Below, piece after piece: positions 7,246 through 12,771 of a stretch of 12,771 nucleotides of DNA. Numbering within the stretch: the first letter of the stretch is position 1; each line of letters starts with the position of its first letter. A program made the position numbers and the translations under genes. Below the pieces are notes generated by a model, which was given only the letters and a program-made list of their open reading frames with translations, searched no databases and was not told where the DNA came from. Source of the stretch: Balneolales bacterium (GTDB lineage: Bacteria > Bacteroidota > Rhodothermia > Balneolales > Natronogracilivirgulaceae); the NCBI GenBank assembly GCA_007131625.1, contig SLQC01000404.1, positions 1 to 12,771 of the forward strand. Direction: 5' to 3'.

Positions 7246-8514
7246 TCAGAATTTGTGATACAGTGAGATGCCGGGTATCCAGGCACGGGTTTTGAACTCA
7301 CCCACCGGTACGGTTCCGTATGTACCGGCATCGATGGTAGCCTGCTCGGACTGTTCGCGTGCATTGGAGGTGACCAACAGCAGCGATGCGTTGAATCCGG
7401 TCTGTGGTGTAAGTGCAAAACTGAAGCCGCCCGTAATGCCGATTCGATCCAGATCAGGTGTTTCCGGTGTGATATAGCCTTCGTCCACCGGGGATGGATC
7501 AAAATAGCCACCCAAACGCAGTTGCAGTGCTTCGGTTGCATCCCACTCGGTACCAAGCCGGAAAATCCAGCGGTCGTTGTAATTACGAGGTTCGCTGATG
7601 TTTTGAAGCGCGCCGGTCGTCTGTTCAAACTCGAACTCGAGGTTTTCGTAGGCGCTCCAGAAAGTGAGGTTGGCGTCTATGCCAACTCTCAGCTGCTCGG
7701 AAGGTTTGAGACCGAGTCCGACACTCAGAACCGCCGGAAGCGGCAGGCTGGCATCAAACCGGTTTCCTTCCGGAAAAAGGCCCCGCAATGAGAGCGGTAC
7801 AGTGAAAGTGGCATCGCCCTCTTCCATATCCATGTCGATCCGTGAGCGGTAAGACACACCCAGGGAAATAGCATCGTTAAGACTGCCGTAAATGCCGGCG
7901 TTGAAACCAATGCCGGTCGTCGAGCCGTCCAGTTCCACACGTCCAAACTCTCCATTCTGATCGCTGACCGGCAGGTCACGCTGAAGATTGACCATCCCTA
8001 TCGCGTAGATTAAACCAGCCCCGACGCCGATCCGGTCACTGATGTTGTAACTGAATGTCGGTTGGATAAAAATCGTAGTCATGGAGATTTCGCGCAGCAT
8101 AAAACGGTACTTCCACCCCTCTTCCCACCGCAGGGAGTTGCCGTAGGGCGTATAGACGCCCAACCCTGCCCGCAGTTTTTCAACAGGCGTACCCGAACTG
8201 GCATAGAAGCTGAACGGTGTCCGGATATCGCTATCAGTACCTGCCTGATAACTTGATGTACCCGGAGCCTGGTAAATCGTGCTGATGAAGGTGACGTTAC
8301 CGCCCAGCAGGATCGCGTTGTGATCCAGCATTGCGAGTCCACCCGGATTCAGAGAGATGGTTGCGATATCAAGCGGCATACCAGTTCCGGTATATCCCAT
8401 TCCGACCTGCCGCTGTCCAGCCAGATTGAGCTGATACCCGCCTGCAAGTGTGTCACTCACCATGACACAAACTATCAGCAGGCATGCCGTTACTACCGTA
8501 GCTAAATGTTTCAT
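7246..8514 (-). CDS. OmpP1/FadL-family outer-membrane transporter
   Basis: A Sec signal peptide (MKHLATVVTACLLIVCVMVS, cleavage likely after TLA at residue 24) precedes a mature sequence starting GGYQLNLAGQRQVGMGYTG. That opening, followed by the NPG motif at residues 56-58 in ISLNPGGLAML, is typical of the FadL/TodX/OmpP1 family. The remainder alternates short amphipathic beta strands and turns, and the protein ends in a phenylalanine (SLYHKF), as outer-membrane barrels usually do. At 422 residues it has the normal length for a 14-stranded FadL barrel with an N-terminal plug. Such proteins admit long-chain fatty acids or other hydrophobic compounds by lateral diffusion. It starts the minus-strand block, and its upstream region holds the 63-bp duplication. 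The adjacent SGNH lipoprotein is a plausible partner. Confidence 0.9.
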   Translation of the reverse strand: MKHLATVVTACLLIVCVMVSDTLAGGYQLNLAGQRQVGMGYTGTGMPLDIATISLNPGGLAMLDHNAILLGGNVTFISTIYQAPGTSSYQAGTDSDIRTPFSFYASSGTPVEKLRAGLGVYTPYGNSLRWEEGWKYRFMLREISMTTIFIQPTFSYNISDRIGVGAGLIYAIGMVNLQRDLPVSDQNGEFGRVELDGSTTGIGFNAGIYGSLNDAISLGVSYRSRIDMDMEEGDATFTVPLSLRGLFPEGNRFDASLPLPAVLSVGLGLKPSEQLRVGIDANLTFWSAYENLEFEFEQTTGALQNISEPRNYNDRWIFRLGTEWDATEALQLRLGGYFDPSPVDEGYITPETPDLDRIGITGGFSFALTPQTGFNASLLLVTSNAREQSEQATIDAGTYGTVPVGEFKTRAWIPGISLYHKF

Positions 8515-8541
8515 ATGTTTGAAATTTTTAGTTTATAAGAT

Positions 8542-8693
8542 CACATGGAGCAATCGTGTTCAATGCCTGTGTAATATCAGGCTATGTTACCCGGTTGGTT
8601 CATGTGTTTAAATATTCGGATTTCAAAGGCCACATGGAGCAATCGTGTTCAATACCTGCGCAAAATCAGGCTATGTTACCCGGTTGGTTCATG
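8542..8693. repeat. 63-bp direct repeat upstream of the FadL-like gene
   Basis: Two 63-bp copies, 8542-8604 and 8631-8693, begin CACATGGAGCAATCGTGTTC and end CCCGGTTGGTTCATG. They differ at only four positions and have a period of 89 bp. On the minus strand, which is transcribed into fadL, each copy carries TTGAAC. In the proximal copy this lies 18-20 bp before an A+T-rich CTTATAAA, a weak promoter candidate close to the fadL start. Weaker fragments (ATCAGGC..GTTAC..GGTTT) continue to about 8760. Confidence 0.9.
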
Positions 8694-8815
8694 GGCTGAA
8701 TCTTTGGTTTCATCAGATGTTGGATTTATCAGCCATTGGTTTAATCAGGCGTTACGGTTTAAATAATATAAATTGCCTGGTAATATCGCTTCGCTGCTTA
8801 AACAAACCCGCAATA

Positions 8816-9010
8816 ACAATCGCTACTGCTGATCCCAGTTGCTGACAGTACCGCTGCACCTCGAAATTAATTGTACTGCTGAACCTCAAAACTGACAGTA
8901 CCGCTGCACCTCGACACTAACTGTAGTGCTGAACCTCAAAACTGACAGTACTGCTGCACCTCGACACTAACTCAAGTGCTGAACCTCGACACTAACTGTG
9001 CTGCTGAACG
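8816..9010. repeat. 25-bp tandem repeat array
   Basis: Six full units start at 8841, 8866, 8891, 8916, 8941 and 8966, and a 20-bp partial unit starts at 8991, all in exact 25-bp register. A diverged unit (8816-8840) leads in. The first five alternate between two forms, for example ACTGACAGTACCGCTGCACC (8891) and ACTAACTGTAGTGCTGAACC (8916), each continuing CTCRAV, so a 50-bp dimer has been amplified. There are no spacers, so it is not CRISPR. The period is not a multiple of three and no ORF follows it, so it is not coding. Promoter, origin or protein-binding roles are open. Confidence 0.9.
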
Positions 9011-9403
9011 TTATGCCGGTCATTACTATATTTATTTACCCTTTCGCCGACAAATCGCATTATTGCCGAAATACCCCAATACACTTCCGGACCTGTCTGT
9101 GCGATGACCCAAACCGGAATATCCCGACAGATTGCTCTAATTTAACAGAATGGCAACGATATGCCAACGTAATGTTATTATTTATTTTTTATCTCCGTCG
9201 TCCGACGAAATGCAAAAAATGAAGATTTTCATGACATAACTTATTGATATTCCATTATTTATATGACTATTCGCAATTCATAACCAACGATTATTTTCTT
9301 CCCGGATCAAATACCATTTGTTAATTACTGCAGCAAGATTCATTTTACGTATATGCAAGTCGCTTCCTGTGTGCATCATGGATATCCACTTTTTAATATG
9401 ATT
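9011..9403. other. A+T-rich intergenic stretch, no gene recognised
   Basis: Neither strand has a reading frame with recognisable protein character. The short frames present (for example 8998-9222 plus, starting inside the tandem array) look random in composition. It separates the FadL-side array from the rhamnosidase and marks the change to lower G+C content. Confidence 0.55.
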
Positions 9404-9485
9404 GTAAGCTTTGAATATGAATGAAAGCTTCGAATGAATGTGAATTAAATCTTCGAATGAAAATGAATGAAAGCTTCCAATAAAT
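9404..9485 (+). repeat. Degenerate AAGCTT-centred repeat with mini-ORFs before the rhamnosidase start
   Basis: The cores AAGCTT (9406), AAGCTT (9425), AATCTT (9448) and AAGCTT (9471) are spaced 19, 23 and 23 bp apart and embedded in GAATGAA-rich DNA. Because the unit contains ATGAATGAAAGCTTC, two near-identical hexapeptide frames arise: MNESFE at 9417-9437 and MNESFQ at 9463-9483. The second also forms the end of a 20-codon frame from 9421. It stops two bases before the rhamnosidase ATG at 9486, so the region would form the transcript leader. Translation of the mini-ORFs is unproven. Confidence 0.6.
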
Positions 9486-11789
9486 ATGAATATGAAATTT
9501 ATCTCAAAACTGCTATTAGTAAGTTCCCTGGTATTTGTTATTAGCTGTTCCTTTTTTTCGAACGATTCTGCACCCACCGGCCTGATGGCAGATCTGTTAT
9601 TATATCCGGAAGAAGCTGTAATAACAAATTCCGAACCAACGTTTTCCTGGATCGTTAACGGAAAAGGTGATGGAGTGATGCAATCAGCTTACCAGATTCT
9701 CATAGCATCAGCTGAAAAAGCAATCAATAAGGAAAAGGGTGATATCTGGGATTCCGGAAAAACACTTTCCAATCACTCAGTAAGCATTCCGTATGCCGGT
9801 CCGGATCTCAATCCCGGTCACACATACTGGTGGAAAGTGCGAACCTGGGATCATAATGATCAGCCCGGAAGGTGGAGTGAAGCGCAACAATTTCATACCG
9901 GCGAATTCGACAGCAAAGATCTAAAATGGCCAGGTGAAAGCCGCCTGATAGCATTGAAAAACAATGATGAGGTGGATTATGTGTTCGAAAACAGGCATCC
10001 TATACGTTACCATGAGGTAGAACCGGTTTCGGTGGTGATAAATGAGGCCGGGAATCACTTCATCAGGTTTGAAAAGGCGGCTTTCGGGAAACTGGAACTG
10101 AAACTTGATGCACCGGAACATGTGGATTCGCTGATTATTCATTTAGGAGAAAAGTTTGCTCCCGGTAATCAGGTTGACAGAAACCCCGGTGGTTCTATAA
10201 CCTATAAAAAGGTAATACTGGCTCTGAAACCAGGTCAGGATACGTACCTGCTGGAGCTTCCCAGACAATATTCCAACTATCCGAACAGCCAGGTGCTGGC
10301 TGATCATATGCCCGAGGTTACGGCTTTCCGATATGCAGAGATCGAAGGCTGGGCGGGTACGTTAGAGACAGATCAGGTAAAACAGCATGCCTTGCTATAC
10401 CATTTCGATGATACAGCTTCAGATTTTTTTTCCACGGATGAAAACCTTAATCAGATTTGGGACATATGCAAGCATACGCTTAAGGTTACCCCCTTTCTGG
10501 GATTATACATTGATGGCACCAGGGAACGTATGCCGTATGAAGGAGATGCCTATGTACAGCAAATCAGCCATTATAGTGTGGATCGTGAATTTGCCATACA
10601 GCGTTACACTACAGATTTTTTGATTTTTAATCCAAGTTGGCCAACGGAATGGCATTTGCATATTGTTCTTATGGCCTGGGCCGATTATATGGCTACCGGC
10701 GATGCCAGGTTCCTGAGAAAATATTATGATGAGCTAAAAAAAAAGACCCTTCTGCCCCTCGCCAGAGAAGATGGTCTGATCAGCACTCGAACAGGGCTGG
10801 TAACGGAAGAGTTTCTTGAAAGTATTCATTACGAGGGTACATCATTCAGAGATATAGTTGACTGGCCGCAGGGAACCCCTGCCGATGAAACAGAACACAG
10901 AAGTGGTCATGGCAGCGCAACGATGGAAGGAGAAACAGATCGTTACATTTTTTCTGATATTAACACAGTGGTCAATGCATTTCACTATCGAAATCTTGTG
11001 TTGATGAATAAAATAGCCGGACTGTTGGGCAAGATCGAAGACGAGACCTGTTTCGAAGAGAGAGCGGCACTGGTCAAGGCATCTTTCAATAAAAAATTAT
11101 TGGATGAGGAAACCGGTTTGTATACCGATGGCGAAGGTGTTGATCACAGTGCATTGCATGCCAATATGTTTCCGGTAGCTTTCGGGCTGGCTCCTGAGGC
11201 CAATTATCCCCGGTTGCGTGAGTTTTTGATTTCAAAAGGGATGGCATGCAGTCCGTACGGCGCCCCTTATCTTTTTGATGCCCTCTATGAGGTGGGTGCC
11301 GAAGATTATGCCCTGGAGTTGCTGACATCGGAAAGCGACCGCAGCTGGATGAATATGATCAATTTTGGTACCACCATTACTTCCGAAGCATGGGATATGA
11401 CGTATAAAAGAAATATGACGTGGAACCATGCATGGGGTGCTTCACCTGCATACATAATAACACGCAAGATATTTGGTATTGAGCCTCTTGAGCCTGCATT
11501 CAGAAAAGTGCTCATAAGACCTCGCCCCGGAGCCTTGGAAAGTGCCGAAATAAAAAGCCCGACGATAAGGGGAACTGTTTATGCAAAATTCAACAGTAAA
11601 CCCGGGGAATCATTTGACATGGAAGTTGTTATACCGGCCAACACTCATGCCAGGGTAATGTTGGCTGATCCCGGAAAAGAAGATTTTACCCTGAGGCTGA
11701 ACGGAAATGAAATCCCTGTACATATTGAAGATGGTTCCGTGGTAATTGATGATCTGAAGGCAGGCAGATATCTGTTGGAATTAAAATAG
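9486..11789 (+). CDS. Family GH78 alpha-L-rhamnosidase, lipoprotein
   Basis: The 767-residue protein should release terminal alpha-L-rhamnose from oligo- or polysaccharides. A lipoprotein signal ends in VISC (Cys21). Residues about 33-140 form a fibronectin-like N-terminal domain (PTFSWIV, AYQILIAS, HTYWWKVRTWDHNDQPGRWS) typical of GH78. A beta-sandwich follows to about 310, then an (alpha/alpha)6 catalytic domain to about 660, then a C-terminal beta domain introduced by HAWGASPAYI and IEPLEPAF. The acidic motif DGTRERMPYEGD (Asp343, Glu347, Asp354) takes the place of the family's DCPQRDERLGWTGD signature but is two residues shorter. Glu634 in TITSEAWDM fits the distal catalytic glutamate. 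It is shorter than many GH78 enzymes. ATG 9486 and ATG 9492 both keep the signal peptide. The neighbouring sulfatase genes suggest a sulfated, rhamnose-containing glycan. Its 3' end overlaps the convergent sulfatase by 9 bp. Confidence 0.85.
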   Translation: MNMKFISKLLLVSSLVFVISCSFFSNDSAPTGLMADLLLYPEEAVITNSEPTFSWIVNGKGDGVMQSAYQILIASAEKAINKEKGDIWDSGKTLSNHSVSIPYAGPDLNPGHTYWWKVRTWDHNDQPGRWSEAQQFHTGEFDSKDLKWPGESRLIALKNNDEVDYVFENRHPIRYHEVEPVSVVINEAGNHFIRFEKAAFGKLELKLDAPEHVDSLIIHLGEKFAPGNQVDRNPGGSITYKKVILALKPGQDTYLLELPRQYSNYPNSQVLADHMPEVTAFRYAEIEGWAGTLETDQVKQHALLYHFDDTASDFFSTDENLNQIWDICKHTLKVTPFLGLYIDGTRERMPYEGDAYVQQISHYSVDREFAIQRYTTDFLIFNPSWPTEWHLHIVLMAWADYMATGDARFLRKYYDELKKKTLLPLAREDGLISTRTGLVTEEFLESIHYEGTSFRDIVDWPQGTPADETEHRSGHGSATMEGETDRYIFSDINTVVNAFHYRNLVLMNKIAGLLGKIEDETCFEERAALVKASFNKKLLDEETGLYTDGEGVDHSALHANMFPVAFGLAPEANYPRLREFLISKGMACSPYGAPYLFDALYEVGAEDYALELLTSESDRSWMNMINFGTTITSEAWDMTYKRNMTWNHAWGASPAYIITRKIFGIEPLEPAFRKVLIRPRPGALESAEIKSPTIRGTVYAKFNSKPGESFDMEVVIPANTHARVMLADPGKEDFTLRLNGNEIPVHIEDGSVVIDDLKAGRYLLELK

Positions 11790-12771
11790 TGGAAATATTT
11801 CAGAAGGTACGTGTGCCTTGTACATGATGTGATCCATCTTTTCAACAATACCGGGATGTTGATCTGCAATATTGTGCTGTTCGGATATATCATTATCCAA
11901 ATCATATAACTCAATGGGGGCATCCCGGTTTTCCCGCACATTAAGTCGAACAGCTTTCCAATTGCCCATTCGTACCGCCTGTTTGCCTCCCTGGGCGTGA
12001 AACTCCCAGTAAAGGTACTCATGCTCATGCTGATTACCGCGATTCAGCAGCGTCGGCACCATCGAGATTCCGTCGATTCCAGGCGGAGATGACATACCGG
12101 CAAGCTCGCTGAATGTAGGTAACATATCCTGAAAACCAGAGATGTGATCACTAATACTTCCTGCCTCAATTTGTCCGGGCCACCAGGCAATCATCGGCAC
12201 ACGGATGCCTCCCTCGTAAAGATCTCTTTTGCCTCCACGCAGCGGAGCATTGGAATTGTGCATGGTATAGTGGTATCCCCCTTCAGTATACGAACCGTTG
12301 TCACTGGTAAAGATAATCAGAGTATTCTCTGCTATCCCCCTTTCATGCAGCTTATCCACGATCAGCCCCACGTACAGGTCTAATTGTGTAACCATAGCGG
12401 CATAAGCTGCCAATGGTATCAACTGCTCGGTATATGCACCTGAAGGGTGGGATGTGTCCTCAGTAAAAATACTCTTCCCCTCATCATCCAGGTACAATGT
12501 CAGTGTTTCGTCAGGCACTGTTAGTGATGCGTGTGGAATCTGGGTCGGATAGTATAAAAAAAACGGTTTGTCACTGTTTTGATCGACAAAGGACAATGCT
12601 TCTTCTGTGATCACATCCGCACTGTACAGTCCCCTTTCAATGGGTGGACCCGCACCCTCCCTTAAAAAGTTCTCCCTGTCTGCGCTCTCTACTTTGTTGC
12701 CCTCCAGATATACTCGTTCGGCCGGGTTTCCACATTCCTGGTTAAAAAGAAATTCAGGATAAAAGAAATGC
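11781..12771 (-). CDS. Arylsulfatase-family protein, C-terminal part (runs off the right edge)
   Basis: The frame is open from the stop at 11781 to the window edge, giving 329 visible residues. A GTG at 12612-12614 is only an internal valine: the sequence before it, such as YPEFLFNQ and YSADVITEEALSFV, is ordinary sulfatase sequence. Visible family features are DKPFFLYYPTQIPHASLTVP, the metal-binding loop FTSDNGSYTEGG, the APLRGGKRDLYEGGIRVPMI segment with its conserved lysine and glycines, LYWEFHAQGGKQAVRMGNWK near the end, and the closing SEIFPLF. The formylglycine cysteine and any signal peptide lie beyond the edge, so activity cannot be judged. It resembles the GalNAc-6-sulfatase / arylsulfatase A type rather than the SDHG type at 539-2467, so the two probably act on different linkages. 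It converges on, and overlaps by 9 bp, the rhamnosidase gene. Confidence 0.88.
   Translation of the reverse strand, partial: HFFYPEFLFNQECGNPAERVYLEGNKVESADRENFLREGAGPPIERGLYSADVITEEALSFVDQNSDKPFFLYYPTQIPHASLTVPDETLTLYLDDEGKSIFTEDTSHPSGAYTEQLIPLAAYAAMVTQLDLYVGLIVDKLHERGIAENTLIIFTSDNGSYTEGGYHYTMHNSNAPLRGGKRDLYEGGIRVPMIAWWPGQIEAGSISDHISGFQDMLPTFSELAGMSSPPGIDGISMVPTLLNRGNQHEHEYLYWEFHAQGGKQAVRMGNWKAVRLNVRENRDAPIELYDLDNDISEQHNIADQHPGIVEKMDHIMYKAHVPSEIFPLF

Noticed and set aside
8816..9010. CRISPR array
   Set aside because: The repeats are contiguous with no unique spacers, and no cas genes are near.
8998..9222. 74-codon plus-strand frame
   Set aside because: It starts inside the 25-bp tandem array, has no recognisable motif, and lies in A+T-rich intergenic DNA with unremarkable codon use.

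Overview
The window looks like chromosomal DNA of a free-living, probably marine or halophilic heterotroph of the Bacteroidota / Balneolota / Rhodothermota assemblage. The reasons are a C-terminal type IX secretion sorting domain at the left edge (NYPNPFNPST type), lipoprotein signal peptides on three enzymes, a paired FadL-type outer-membrane protein and SGNH lipoprotein, start codons without clear Shine-Dalgarno sequences, and sulfatases next to a family-78 rhamnosidase. The phylum call is an inference from gene style, not from a marker gene.

Layout: (1) 2-247 +, tail of a T9SS-exported protein. (2) 539-2467 +, a lipoprotein sulfatase with a HEAT-like C-terminal extension. (3) 2850-2476 -, a 5'-truncated sensor histidine kinase, tail to tail with the sulfatase. 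(4) 2851-3185, non-coding DNA with a terminator-like hairpin and two clusters of a 15-bp repeat. (5) A same-strand (-) block reading leftwards: FadL-like porin (8514-7246), SGNH/GDSL lipoprotein (7056-5695), CrtC/AttH-type lipocalin-like protein (5593-4397) and zinc-dependent alcohol dehydrogenase (4247-3186). Gaps of 101-190 bp make one tight operon unlikely. (6) 8515-9485, almost 1 kb without a convincing gene but with three independent repeat systems. (7) 9486-11789 +, a lipoprotein GH78 alpha-L-rhamnosidase, ending in a 9-bp convergent overlap with (8) an arylsulfatase-type gene (-) that runs off the right edge.

Functionally, the two sulfatases and the rhamnosidase suggest breakdown of a sulfated, rhamnose-containing polysaccharide such as an ulvan-type algal glycan. 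No SusC/SusD pair or lyase is visible, so this would be the edge of a utilisation locus or a scattered set. The FadL/SGNH pair suggests uptake and processing of lipids or other hydrophobic compounds. The rhamnosidase and its upstream region look more A+T rich than the FadL-to-dehydrogenase block, which fits a separately acquired segment.

The most unusual material is non-coding: a 25-bp tandem array in exact register, a 63-bp duplication upstream of fadL with a possible decayed relative upstream of the SGNH gene, a short repeat that generates two near-identical hexapeptide mini-ORFs just before the rhamnosidase start, a 15-bp GATC-containing repeat around the dehydrogenase 3' end, and two interlocked inverted repeats after the T9SS gene. 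No tRNA, rRNA, CRISPR array, transposase or integrase was recognised.
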